DNA of 64,000 nucleotides from Euclidia mi (lineage: Eukaryota > Arthropoda > Insecta > Lepidoptera > Erebidae). A program made the position numbers and the translations under genes. The notes below the pieces were generated by a model that saw nothing but the letters and a program-made list of their open reading frames with translations, made no database searches and was not told where the DNA came from. Shown piece by piece: positions 1 to 10,361 of the stretch. Positions within the stretch are counted from its first letter, which is position 1. Each line of letters opens with the position of its first letter. The stretch lies in the NCBI GenBank assembly GCA_944739405.2, contig OX123197.2, positions 53,296,047-53,360,046 of the forward strand, given 5' to 3'.

Positions 1-1587
1 AGTCACGTTTACAATGAATGCTGTATTTAAATATGCGGTTACAACCGTTTTAATATCAGTAAATGAGTAAGTATAATATGAACAGTAAAGTGGTTTAAGT
101 ATCCGCCATGTCACAAACATAGCTGATTATTGTGAGTTTTATTAACATGTGCAGCATTTTTTATTAATTTGTGTACTGTTGTTCGTATCAGATCAGCTTT
201 TTCAAACATGTTTGATATCAAGTAATAAATAATGCTATGTATTATCATCAGCATCATAATCAAACAGCATTTCGCGGTTCACTTCTTAGACATAGGCTTC
301 GTCTAGTCTGCGTGATATAGAAGGCCAAATCCTCCTATTTACTCACAATTTTATTGTGTCCAAGAATTATAGCAGAAACAATAGGTATAATCAAACAAGT
401 CGGCGGTGGACCAGTTTGAAAAAATTCCCTTGGCTCGCTCATAGAGTCGAGGCACACTAGAAACTAGTTTTGTATACGAGTGTCAATGTGAGTGTAAAGT
501 AGCACTGGACGCGACGATGTCTTGCTGAGTGCTTCTCGCCATTATGGTGGTCTAGCGGGAAGTTGTTAGATTGTAGATAATTATGATATTGATACGGATC
601 TGTTGGTCTAATCGCCAGGTCTAACAATTACGTCATCAACCACTATACTCTAGTTGTTACTGACCTAGACTATTCAATCGGCTATAGTGATTTTCATTCC
701 CGGTCAAGATGAAATTTTTATTCTTGCTTACTACTCTACGGTCTTGTCTTATACTTTAGACTTAGAGTGGACTTGGGTTGCCATCTCGTAGTTTAGCATT
801 GCTCCGAAGATTGTGGGTTCGCTTCTCTCACTGGATGACACTTTGTGTGATTCACACGTTGATGAGTCGAACGTGTGTTGCAAGAGAAAATGATATACTA
901 GTTCGGCTGTCTCCTTAAAATTTTCTAATGTTAAGATGATCCTCACACTTTAGAATCATGTTATTCTGTCAGTTTTAACAAGTGTAGTCGGGGTTTCCAA
1001 ATTGTGAAGACCAGACTACAGTGTCTGCCTCCGTGTCCTTTATAGCGTATGCATCTACTGATCGGAAGGTCCAGGTTTGTTTTCAGTAGCAGGATAAAGT
1101 CCGAAATAAAACCGGTAACGGCAACAGTCCCACCCTCTATTATGTGGGACAAATTCATAAAATAGCGTAATGTGAGTGTATTATTACACGCAAGTGTACT
1201 TAAAAAAAGAATACAGTCATGTGCAACTCTAAGTTTTTTCTTTCCTTGTCTTTTGCTTTAGAGCCTAAGGTCCTTGCACTAGTCTAACCAGATATGACAG
1301 AAGACTTGCTTTACACAGAGCGGCTGCCTTCTGGCCACCGTAATCCAAATCTAAAAAAAAACAGGTGATAATGACAGTCTAAACCAAACCTACTAAAAAC
1401 GCCAGCACGATTAACCTTTCAATCCCTTCGGAAGATAAACACTGCCATATTTTGTACATTGAATTTCTTACAAAATCAACGCGCCACCCGCGACCGTCAA
1501 AATGACGAGATAGTTACGTCACAGAGCGTTATCTGACGGGTATGCGACAGTAACGACTGTTTGACACGTTAGCGGTATACAACAGAG
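1..1587. other. Unassigned AT-rich non-coding stretch
   Basis: No reading frame here resembles a known protein. The longest open frames are about 65 codons, on the minus strand, with no recognisable motif. I see no clear terminal repeats, poly(A)-tailed element or tRNA-like boxes. It could be decayed repeat or intergenic host DNA. Confidence 0.5.
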
Positions 1588-1767
1588 GCCCTAGCCAAAC
1601 GGCATTCGCTCTGATATCTACTTTCGACAACGCTTGGTTGCCATGGCAACATAAGGAATTTCTTCTTCGTTGACCACGTGATATAACGAAGTCTTATGTC
1701 ATTTCCATACATTTTTGCACTTAGCGACTAGCGATATCGTTAATCGAATGCCATTTGGCTAAGGGGG
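1588..1767. mobile_element. MITE-like element with about 21-bp terminal inverted repeats
   Basis: The left end reads CCCTAGCCAAACGGCATTCG. The right end is its reverse complement with one or two mismatches (CGAATGCCATTTGGCTAAGG). The roughly 180-bp interior has no coding capacity. Size and terminal repeats fit a non-autonomous cut-and-paste DNA transposon. I could not fix the target-site duplication, so the superfamily is open. Confidence 0.6.
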
Positions 1768-2111
1768 CAGGTATATGAACGACAGCAACAGTTATTGTTG
1801 CTTGGCAAAGTTGTTAGAATAGGTAATGAGACACTATTAGTAAAATTTACTTCGATAGCATGAGGTGGTTCAAATTGAAGTGTCACGAAGTGGTTTTCGA
1901 ATTTTAGGCGACGTTTTGGCTAATTCCTGAAAACTTCGAAACGTCAACTTATAAAAAAAATGTATTTTTTAGATCATTTGGTTTAAATGTAATGTCAGTA
2001 AAATAAATATATCGCGATAAATTTTTATTAATTTCAATAAGTAACATTCGCGTCAGCCCAAGAAGAGTATTATAATTATTCCTAAGTGATATTTATAGCA
2101 GGTCTAATTTG

Positions 2112-2530
2112 CGTCCCCCCGTGGGATCTCCACCTTGTCGTGGTGCGGGGCTCAGTAACCGTGGTTAGGTCACCAACGGCACGGTAATAATATCTAACAG
2201 TATTGTAACTCCATACAAACGCACGAAACTCGAGTTATACCTACGCGCCTCGAGCAGAGTACCCATTAGACTGGGCGGACTGTGCCTACAGTACCCGCAG
2301 CCGCTATCGTGCCGCAGCTCGCATGCGGCGCGTCTGGTAGGTATATAACTCACGAAGACGGCCGAGTTACAATACTGTTAGATTATATTACCGTGCCCAC
2401 GGTGAAGCTAAGCGAGATCCCGGGAGTGGACGCTCCACGTGGGCTTGACGGAGGCCTGCGCAGGATGCGTCCAATGGTGCGGGTACGAGGGACAGTTCTT
2501 CTGTCCCGCGCACCCGCAAGATCTTCATAT
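2112..2530 (+). mobile_element. Fragment of a GC-rich retroelement 5' region
   Basis: From the GGGATCTCCACCTTGTCG block this stretch matches, with some divergence, the insert at 22542-23137: the same 'ctcagtaaccgtgg', 'gagatccc-ggagtggacgctcc' and 'cctgcgcaggatgcgtccaa' blocks occur in the same order. It is GC-rich against AT-rich surroundings, as many lepidopteran non-LTR 5' regions are. The copy is split by a small MITE at 2178-2397 and fades out before any poly(A). No protein is encoded in full. Confidence 0.6.
2178..2397. mobile_element. MITE nested in the retroelement fragment
   Basis: The two ends are inverted repeats of about 33 bp beginning GGCACGGTAATA and ending TATTACCGTGCC, with one small internal difference. 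Removing this 220-bp segment restores colinearity of the surrounding repeat with its relative at 22.6 kb, which shows it is an insertion. The interior is non-coding. The target duplication is not clear. Confidence 0.75.
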
Positions 2531-2675
2531 TTAACAGTCGTTACGGTGAGTCAGTGCCCTCAAATAAACTGATACTGGTCAAAACCATGGAATATCGCTA
2601 TCCCTTTGGGTTGCGGAGGTCAGACGGCAGTCGCTCTGTGGAAAAGTTGATATCTGGTAAGACCAGTTAGCGGAT

Positions 2676-2735
2676 CCCAGGCTCCAAGCCTCAGTCTTGG
2701 ATGCAACCGAGATAACGCTAGGGCGATGATGATGA
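2676..2735 (+). repeat. Dispersed repeat ending in a GATGATGAT run
   Basis: The block 'ggctccaagcctcagtctt' followed by 'gatgcaaccgagataacgct' recurs in reverse complement near 24110-24150 and 48055-48100. It ends in a short GAT microsatellite, as 3' tails of some lepidopteran non-LTR elements do. It is non-coding. Confidence 0.55.
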
Positions 2736-2739
2736 CCGT

Positions 2740-4026
2740 ATACTTCAATGTTTGTTTCAGGCGCCGTCTTGCTAGCCCGCCAAATTGGATTAATTTTACG
2801 TAATTTTTAGCTGGTGTGTCTTTTACTTTTTTTAATAGTATTTTATCTGTCTGATTGCAATTGCTCCTGCGTGCTCGAGTTCTATTCCTAAAGAAGAAAT
2901 AAAGATAACCAGAAGTAAAATGGTTTCAGGACAGTAACAGTTAGCATTACTAATAATATAAATAATGCAGTCAAAAATTTAACTTAACTTTTTAGTACAA
3001 GCTCATAGCACCTTTCCTTACCCTATTGAAGAATATACAAACAGTCTCGTAGTACAAAACATGTAAAAACCTTAAAAATAACCATGATGCACTTTATTTT
3101 AATCCAAATTCGTGCAACTTTTAAAACCCTGCAAACACTGCAGATAGCAGTAAAAACGATAAACCAACTTCTTCACCTTTTTAATTTCCTTGACATTCAA
3201 AAAACTAAGGGTTGAACAGACGTTGGCCATTGGGTAGGAAACCAGGAAATAACCGTCCGACTAGGGGTGCCTCTGTGGCAAAGAATAATGAATATCTGAT
3301 AATGAAACGAGTGATACACTGAAGGTAGGTTTGGATTTTGTTGAGCATTTTTGACCGACGTTTCGTACAAAATTTTAACACTTCTATATTTGGCAATAGT
3401 TTTATTAATATAATAAAAATACACATAATTATAAAAATTGCTCAGAAAATAATTTCAATAATGTGTCCGACAACAAATAAGGAACACTTGAGTCATTATC
3501 ATTATGCAAAAACTATAATGAATATGATTTTTCAGTGTCTTTTAAAGGTTATCTAAAAGACAAGTGTTTATTCTCTTCAAGTGTTCCCACTTTCTGAGGA
3601 TCGTGTTAACCAATTCTTGAGCTGTTAATGACTTGTTTTCATCGATGCAAGTCCATAGTTGCCCTCACTGCTAAGTAATAGTTTGTTGAGGAGGTCACTT
3701 CTTTAATTAGATGATATATTCTTCTGCCTTCAATTTCACCCACAAGCATTTTGACATTTTTGTATCATCTACGAAATATATACCCAAAATATACTTATAT
3801 ACAAAATATTACCCGAAATATAGTTTTATTTTGTATGTTTTTATTTTATTCTTTGTGATTCCGTGACGCCATTCAATGGACCTGCCAGAATACCAGCGCT
3901 GCGGCAAAGTTTGTCGCAGCATTAGATGAGGCAGGCTCCAATTTTGGCCTCACTAATGCTGTTCCTTCTAATTTGCTATTAGACTTTATTATTATTTTAT
4001 TTTGATTGTGTTTTCTGTCATTTATT
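2740..4026. other. Non-coding left flank of the Maverick insertion
   Basis: AT-rich with only short, unrecognisable frames. The last six bases (GTTGTG, 4027-4032) are duplicated at the other side of the Maverick element, so this is the pre-integration host flank. Confidence 0.5.
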
Positions 4027-4032
4027 GTTGTG

Positions 4033-4350
4033 AGTAGTGTAATATTGGGGCTTCTGCATCACTCACCTCGCTTCGCTCCGTTCGCAATGCAAAGCGCCCC
4101 AAAATCACACTACTGACATGATTGATCGATTAATATAAATGTGATCTGTATCACTCAGAACAAAGTGAGCTGACGCAGACGCTCCCAATAATACCGTTGT
4201 TATCTGCGATCCGCTGATTCACGATATAATATTGTATTTCATTCACCGACATATCATTGTAGTAGGTACCAATGCAATGGGACAACTTACTGTCGTTTCT
4301 AGTTTGAGATGCTAATGTATAAACAACATTCTCAAGTTCGACTGCTGTGT
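4033..4350 (+). repeat. Left terminal inverted repeat of the Maverick, with terminal hairpin
   Basis: The outer 82 bases (4033-4114) pair with the reverse complement of the right end and also fold on themselves. AGTAGTGT pairs with ACACTACT, GGGGC with GCCCC and TGCAT with ATGCA, around a CpG-rich core (ctcgcttcgctccgttcgca). A second unit (about 4118-4213) resembles the core and matches 15485-15600 inverted. The inner part, to about 4350, matches 16080-16215 inverted, including the block 'aacaacattctcaagttcg'. The hairpin ends resemble parvovirus termini in form; homology is not implied. Confidence 0.85.
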
Positions 4351-4789
4351 TCGGTCGACGCGATCAGTCCGATCGGTTGTTGTGTGTATCATAATCTGGT
4401 ATGGTGTCGAACTGACATAGCCAAGCAAAAATTATCGCGCGCACTTAAATAAGTACAATAAACAACAATATCATGTTCGATCACGACACATCGTTGCATC
4501 GAAACGATTTGGTGCACATCTTGTTGCATAGGCCTTCCGTATAATGAGAGGTTAGCTTTCACTAGCAACTATAACTCAATAATAAAGTTGTGGACACTAC
4601 CACATTGCAACAATATAGCTGAGTGTGCACATATTTTTCACAGACTAATGTTATGCCTTGCAATGTTTTCTTTTATATGTAATACTTTTTCTGTGTCTGT
4701 GACAAATAAATAGTTTTTCTCTTTCGTTCTTTCTTAGTAAGTAGCCAACAGTATTATGGAGACATAATAATTAATTATAATACAAAAAA

Positions 4790-4972
4790 ATAAAGTAAAA
4801 AAAAAACATAAAAACAAAATCCAAACCGGAACAATACTCATTTGTTCCGTGCGGGAATCGAACCCGCAACACGTTGGTGCATTAGTTGCTGCGTCTATTA
4901 AACCTACTATCTACATTGTGATGCCAGTCATACTCTTAGCCAATGCGCCAAACGTGTCGTCAAAGATGTGAT
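4790..4972 (-). mobile_element. tRNA-derived SINE, minus strand
   Basis: On the minus strand a pol III B box (GGGTTCGATTCCC) lies downstream of an A-box-like segment (TGGCGCATTGGCTAAGAG). They are separated by about 70 bases, more than in a tRNA. The body then runs into an A-rich 3' tail (T-rich reading reversed, 4790-4815). It sits inside the left half of the Maverick, so it inserted after that element. Confidence 0.65.
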
Positions 4973-4974
4973 AA

Positions 4975-5796
4975 AATATTGGACCACTTTGTCCTAACAT
5001 GACGTGTATAGAATTATCCAAGATAATCAATAACTCAGTACAAACGTTTATTTTTTATAATTACGATAATAAAATCTTCTAATATATGTATAATATATTT
5101 AAGTAGTAGACAATTAGGATTCTTGATGGATGATTTATATATCTTAGTCTTAAAACAAATAGCACTTTAAAATACAATAAATGTTAGATTAGGAATCACT
5201 TATTTCTTATAAGATTATTTAATTACTCTTTTAATAATAATAATTATATAAAAAAAAACTGTTTGTTTCATTTCCCAACGTTCAATATTCACCCTGCCTA
5301 AATCTGTAAAATTGTAGAACGAGTTCTATAACAAAAATCACTTTGAAATCCATTGTCATATCTTTAAATTAACATTAAAATGAGCAGGATATCTATATCT
5401 AACACAGCGTTTGCGACTTGAGAGTTTAAAGAATAAGGAAAGATTTCTCAACATGGCAAATAACTACCAGAGATCTTATTTTTACTGGTTTCTTATATGT
5501 TTGTATGTATTCCACCAGAGTTAATTCTTTTACGACTTTCGTCTCAAGTTGTCTCCAAAACTGTAATATGGATAAAGTGCTGTGAAAACACTTTTCATAT
5601 CTAGAGTATTCGAAAGCATTCACATTGCGAGTTCAGTATGAGAAATTAATAAAATAAAATCGACTTTATGTGCTCAGATGATAGAGATGAAATTCTAATA
5701 ACAAATATTGTTTCAATTAAATCTTCGAAGTAATTATTGTTGGAAACTCACACTAAAGCTTTAGAATTGAGGTCTCTAAAATAAAAATCTCAGATA
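4975..5796. other. Non-coding Maverick interior, left side
   Basis: AT-rich sequence between the SINE and the first fold-back repeat. I see no frame with recognisable homology. A polymerase gene would be expected in this half of a Maverick, but none of the type-B polymerase motifs are visible. Confidence 0.45.
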
Positions 5797-5994
5797 TTAG
5801 TCCCTATTTTCATCATTGTTGTGCTGAAGTGCATTTCACTGAACTGTGAGTTTAAATTTGTTTGTGGTGGTTTACAAGTGTTGCAGAAAAAGTATGTGAG
5901 TATTATATTTTAATCAATTTTATTCAGACTGTAATAGTTAATTGTTTTACAACTGAAAATACTCAATTAAGTTTCGATAAGATATTATTTTAAG

Positions 5995-6050
5995 CCTAAC
6001 ACCTTCATCCGCCGCCAAGGGGTTTCTTTCGGGGGCCCGCCGCATTCAAT
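5995..6050 (+). repeat. Small GC-rich fragment related to the 22.9-kb retroelement
   Basis: The sequence 'ccgccgccaaggggttt' followed by 'cgggggcccgcc' matches the segment near 22917-22950. It is an island of GC-rich sequence in AT-rich DNA, so it is probably a fragment of the same retroelement family. Confidence 0.45.
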
Positions 6051-6783
6051 TCCTATGTCGTTTAAAGTTTTTCTTCTGATACTGTTATTCTATTTGATGA
6101 GATTTCTAAACATTTCTGTGAAAAGTAACAGCCAACAACACACCAAGCCCTTTGAAGAATATGAGTCCTGTTGTTTCATACTGCTAGGAATGTTGGCAAC
6201 AAAAAATAGTTATTGCATTTTTAATAATGTTTTCAGGGCTCATTTGGTAAATAACGCTTTTTGGGTTGAAGAAGAAGACTCCGTGCCTTCAACATCTCGA
6301 GCAACAAAACAAAAAACCGGCGGCATCTCAAAAAACAAGGCTGTGATGTGAAGAGAGATAAAAAGTGTCTCAGAAGAAGAAGGCTTTGCTTTCTAAAAAC
6401 CCCATCGCTTCAGAATCAGAGTCTGATAGTGACGGGCTGACAACAAACAGAGTGAAAACGGAATACCGTCGTTTCAGAGTCTGAGGTAAGATTTTTTCAA
6501 ACAATATGTTAAATTTTAATTTCATTTAAAACATTAATTTTCGGTGTTAGATTTTCTCCATCAAATTATACTTATTTGACGACATAAGAGTTTAAATAGA
6601 TTTTTTCTAATAGCATGGCTATAATTATCTATAGGTAATTATGGTAACGTATGCCATAACTATCTATAATTAATGGTAACGTAGATGAGACAATGTAGAA
6701 GTCGCAATATTTATCTATTTTTTTAATACTCTCACGTTTTATTATTTTTAATTAAGACTATAGAATCTTTCAACACCAAATAT

Positions 6784-7030
6784 ATGATAGCAGTTCCGAA
6801 TACAGATATTTATAACATGTATTTTAAATGCTCTGAAAAATTAATATCTACATGTTTGGAGTTAGAACTTGCCGAATCTGGTTGGACTATTAATAGTATA
6901 AGTAATTTGAAAATAAACTTAAACAAGTACAAGTCCTGTAAGAGCTGGAATATACTTAGAATTGCCTGCGGTTATAAAAAACACTAAGTCATGTTTGAAT
7001 ATACGCAACAATGACAATTTTGTACGCCAC
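6784..7030 (+). pseudogene. Relic of the N-terminal region of a Maverick type-B DNA polymerase
   Basis: The frame contains the segment ESGWTINSISNLKINLNKY. After a one-base shift it continues with ELPAVIKN and LNIRNNDNF. I recognise this pattern from the region ahead of the polymerase domain in arthropod Maverick polymerases; that is recall, not a search. The fragment stops exactly where the right arm of the fold-back begins. No exonuclease or polymerase catalytic motifs follow. The relic has at least one frameshift and cannot make a working protein. It is the only trace of a replicative polymerase in the element. Confidence 0.55.
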
Positions 7031-7249
7031 CACAAACAGATTTAAATCCACAGTTTAGTGAAATGCACTTGAGCACAACAATGATGAAATTTCAATACTT
7101 TACCTTTGGGCATTATAGTTCAATACTTTTAGTACGTGTAAGATTTACTCTATTTGTTCTACTTAACTAAAATAACATTGTAATATACCTACTTATAAAA
7201 GCTAATTACAATTGAATTAAATGTGTAATAAGTATATTATTATAATCAA

Positions 7250-8052
7250 ATAAAAATAGGGTATTTCGTCGTTCGACACCACGAGTGAAATACACCACGG
7301 TGTCCATTGCACAAAGACGTTTTTTGAATTGGCTGTTTGAGACCATTTTCATATTAATTATGTATCGTGGTGTATAACGACGAATGTCTTTTTTGACTTC
7401 GTCGTTTGACACCGTGGTGCATAACAGCAAGACTCTTTTTGAATTCGTTGATTCGGACCACTATTAAAAATTTGAAAGTCTAGTGCGATTTGTGTACTGA
7501 CAAGTACAAAACGGTTATTGAAACAAACAACAATATAACAATTATAATCAATCAACAATGTATAATGGAACCTTGGTAACTATAGATTACATATTAATAA
7601 TTTCCAATAATATAATATAGTGTAAATAAAGGAAAATACGAACAATAACAAGATAATTAAGAAAATCACAAGTTCGAGTGTTTACATATCAGTATAAAAA
7701 GTCATTATAACAACTACGTACTACTAAGTACAACTACTTCATCCAAATATATTTTTTTCCTAAAATTATTGTAAGGATTAAACAGTGTTTCTTCCCAAGC
7801 ACAGTTTAAAAGTAAAATTTGTGTAAGCACTTTTGTGCATGACTGTTAAGTAATAATAAAATGTCAGTAAAATTACCGAACCAACGATGCTATAAAGAGT
7901 CCTTCACTGTTTCACATCATGGTGTATATCGACGAAGGCAATTAAGACATTCGTCCATTGAGACCATGGGCCCAAACAGCCAATTCAAAAAACGTCGTTG
8001 TGCGATTGACACCATGGTGTATTCTACTCGTGGTGTCAAACGACGAAGTACC
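7250..8052. repeat. Second fold-back repeat inside the Maverick
   Basis: Arms near 7250-7460 and 7880-8052 are inverted copies, both containing 'acgttttttgaattggctgt' and repeated 'cgtcgttygacaccacgag' blocks. The short motif 'cgtcgtt-gacacc' also recurs within one arm, giving stems within stems. The spacer is AT-rich and non-coding. It looks like a non-autonomous fold-back transposon; no target duplication was resolved. Confidence 0.65.
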
Positions 8053-8499
8053 CATAAAAATATGTGTAATAAAGGAATGTAACTAATTATTGTAATAATC
8101 AATAAATGTATACCGTGTATTTTTTTTGTTTTTATTTGTTATGCATTAAGTTAAAAATGTTTTTATAAAATAAATGTGTATTCAAATAAAGTTGTTTAAA
8201 TTTGCTATTCTATACCTAATTTCTATTTTTATTAATTAAAAATTAAACGATAAGAATTCAGCCACAAAATTTATTTAACTTTTACATAAATATAAAGCAT
8301 GCATACAAACATTGACTCATAACAATTACACATTTTTAAACAGATAAAATTTATTTATTTTTAGAAATACAACTAAACTTAAATAAAAACATTATCTTAA
8401 GACTACTCAGTATCACACAATTTCTTACTTATTTTTTTATTAATGTCTCTGTGATATCCATTACATCATCATAAGGCTCCTCAACCACATATTGTGCAC

Positions 8500-9137
8500 T
8501 TAAGCAAGCCTCGTTTTTTTATTTTTGTCTACATAACCTAATTCACGAATATCTATCTTAATTAGAAGACGTCCTTGCTTAGGACGATTTCTTCGAACAA
8601 AGTACGAATTTGCCGATGACGTTAATAAACTTTGACGCTTTTTAGACGGTGACATTTTTTTTGACTTTGTAGAAAAGTTTGGTTCAATGTATGTCATGCC
8701 ATCGTCTTGAGTGGAGAAATATGGGCTAGTAACCTGTAAAAAAGTAAATCACACATAAATATATAATAATGTGGACGCGCACAATAAATGTTTATAAAGA
8801 TAAATACATTTTATGTAGTGCTTACCTGATCAGAGGATTTGTTCCGATGCTTTTCAAAACAGTCATAATTTCCTTGAGAGTAAAAAAAATGGCTTGTTTT
8901 TTAACTGTCTACCATTCTCTGCCAAAGCATTGTCCTGCAATATAATAACATAAAAAATATAAATGAAAAGCTCATAACTATATGAATTTAACTATGAGGA
9001 ATAAAATAATATTTACTAACCTCTTGTATTTCTGTCTGGTCAACTTCGTCCAAAGGACTTGGGATTTGAGAATCAACATTATCAAATACAAATCTGTTAA
9101 GTCCTCCAATGTTGAGAATGCTGGGGCTGTATGACAT
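8500..9137 (-). pseudogene. Three-exon minus-strand gene of unknown function, frameshifted
   Basis: Coding exons are 9021-9137, 8826-8934 and 8500-8733. Introns of 86 and 91-92 bp have GT donors (gag|gttagt, cag|gtaagc) and AG acceptors (gcag|gac, acag|gtt). A further acceptor (tttcag) just upstream of the ATG implies a 5' untranslated exon with its donor near 9232. The predicted product is about 153 residues: acidic at first, then very basic near the end (KSKKMSPSKKRQ, RRNRPKQGR). I do not recognise the family. Exon 2 is 109 bases long, and its frame shifts by one at a run of eight T, so this copy is broken. The gene diverges from the ATPase gene and may encode a nuclear regulatory protein of the virus; that is a guess from charge and position. 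Confidence 0.55.
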
Positions 9138-9428
9138 GATTCTGAAAATAAAACTAAAGTAAGATATCTAATTATTCATATAATAATATAATATAATATT
9201 GTAATAACTTATAACATTAAAAACGTACTTACCAATAAAACTTGATTTCTTTGCAAGCAACAGGTCCTGTTTCGGCTGACTATGACAGCATAATGAAATA
9301 AGGAATGCAATTTTAAATCTGTATGATATTCAATACCAAGTGAAATCAATTATTAAAAATATAATATTGTAATACGAGAATACAAAATTCCTAACTTTCT
9401 AGACCTATACAAACATATTCAATGCTGT

Positions 9429-9483
9429 TATTTATACTTTATGATATCTAATTTAGTGTTAAAGGTATAGCTACCTATAAATA
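9429..9483. promoter_or_regulatory. Divergent TATA boxes between the spliced gene and the ATPase gene
   Basis: TATAAATA occurs on the minus strand at 9429-9436 and on the plus strand at 9476-9483, forty bases apart and pointing away from each other. The plus copy is about 28 bases ahead of an ACAGTAAT initiator-like motif and 35 ahead of the ATPase ATG. This fits a bidirectional promoter. Confidence 0.5.
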
Positions 9484-9517
9484 TGCGTGTTAGACATACA
9501 TTACAGTAATTGTCAAA

Positions 9518-10201
9518 ATGAAGTTGATCAAGCAACCCAAATCTTTGAAAGTTAATAATATAGATTTAAATGAATCTTCTCACCAGATCAGACATCCTTT
9601 ATTACCGAATACGATTCGATGTATAATGTGCGGTCCATCGAACTGTGGTAAAACTAAAGTTATGATTAGTTTGTTGTTACATGAAAATGGTCTAAAATGT
9701 AAAAATCTTTATCTTTATTCCAAAACTTCATTTCAACCAAAGTATCGTTTCTTGAGTGAAGTATTAGGAAGAGTCTCGCAGATTAACTTCTACAAGTTTA
9801 GCGATGATAAAGAGGTCATTTCTCCGAGTGAAGCTTTAACAAATTCTGTGTTTATTTTTGATGATGTTGCGTGTGAAAATCAAGTAAATATTCGCAATTA
9901 TTTTTGTATGGGTAGACATAAACAAATAGATTGTTTCTATTTATCTCAAACCTATTCCAAAATTCCAAAACAACTGTTGCGTGACAATGTGAATTTTCTT
10001 ATTATATTCAAACAAGATGATGTGAATTTAAAACATATTCATGAAGAGCATGTTACTTCTGATTTACAGTGGAAAGAGTTTAGAAATATTTGTCAAACTG
10101 TTTGGAGTAAACCTTATAATTTTCTACTTATTAATAAAGAATCGTCATTAAATAATGGAAGGTACAGACAGAATTTTGATATGTTTTTTAAATTTGACTG
10201 A
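9518..10201 (+). CDS. Genome-packaging ATPase (FtsK/HerA-type, A32-like)
   Basis: 227 residues, intact, starting at the first ATG after a TATA box. A Walker A loop (GPSNCGKT) lies near residue 39, and a Walker B strand (VFIFDDV) near residue 110. The segment GRHKQIDCFYLSQTYSKIP, around residues 130-148, looks like the sensor region of this ATPase class, with the glutamine in SQT. These enzymes drive viral DNA into preformed capsids and occur in nearly all Mavericks and related double-jelly-roll viruses. Length is normal for the family. It is the first gene of the plus-strand set and, like the integrase, is undamaged. Confidence 0.9.
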   Translation: MKLIKQPKSLKVNNIDLNESSHQIRHPLLPNTIRCIMCGPSNCGKTKVMISLLLHENGLKCKNLYLYSKTSFQPKYRFLSEVLGRVSQINFYKFSDDKEVISPSEALTNSVFIFDDVACENQVNIRNYFCMGRHKQIDCFYLSQTYSKIPKQLLRDNVNFLIIFKQDDVNLKHIHEEHVTSDLQWKEFRNICQTVWSKPYNFLLINKESSLNNGRYRQNFDMFFKFD

Positions 10202-10210
10202 CTGTTTATA

Positions 10211-10253
10211 TGTATATATATAAGTAATTAACATGGCAAATCAAATTCAGTAT
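10211..10253 (+). promoter_or_regulatory. Core promoter (TATA plus TTCAGTAT initiator)
   Basis: A TATATATA stretch (10212-10219) lies about 30 bases ahead of TTCAGTAT (10246-10253), which matches the arthropod TCAGT initiator. It precedes the next reading frame by 40-110 bases. The same TTCAGTAT octamer recurs at 11241 and 13462, ahead of the integrase and minor capsid genes, and a related catcagtct lies just before the phospholipase gene. Confidence 0.4.
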
Positions 10254-10361
10254 AATTTGTTCTTAAGCTGAATACAGTTCTTAATAAGTATAACATGGAG
10301 AAAAATATTAAAATAGAATTAATGAAGTCTGTAGACTCCAATAAAGAATAAAATAAAACAA

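Larger units (their letters stand above)
5797..7095. mobile_element. Fold-back element enclosing a polymerase relic
   Basis: The left arm (about 5797-5880) and right arm (about 7018-7095) are inverted copies sharing 'cattgttgtgct', 'aagtgcatttcact' and 'tttgtttgtggtgg' with few mismatches. Between them lie a 98-codon frame at 6055-6351 of unknown origin, an acidic-coding stretch ending in a splice-donor-like GAG|GTAAGA near 6483, and a fragment of Maverick polymerase. It may be a non-autonomous element that captured these pieces, or the collapsed remainder of the polymerase region of this Maverick. Confidence 0.6.
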
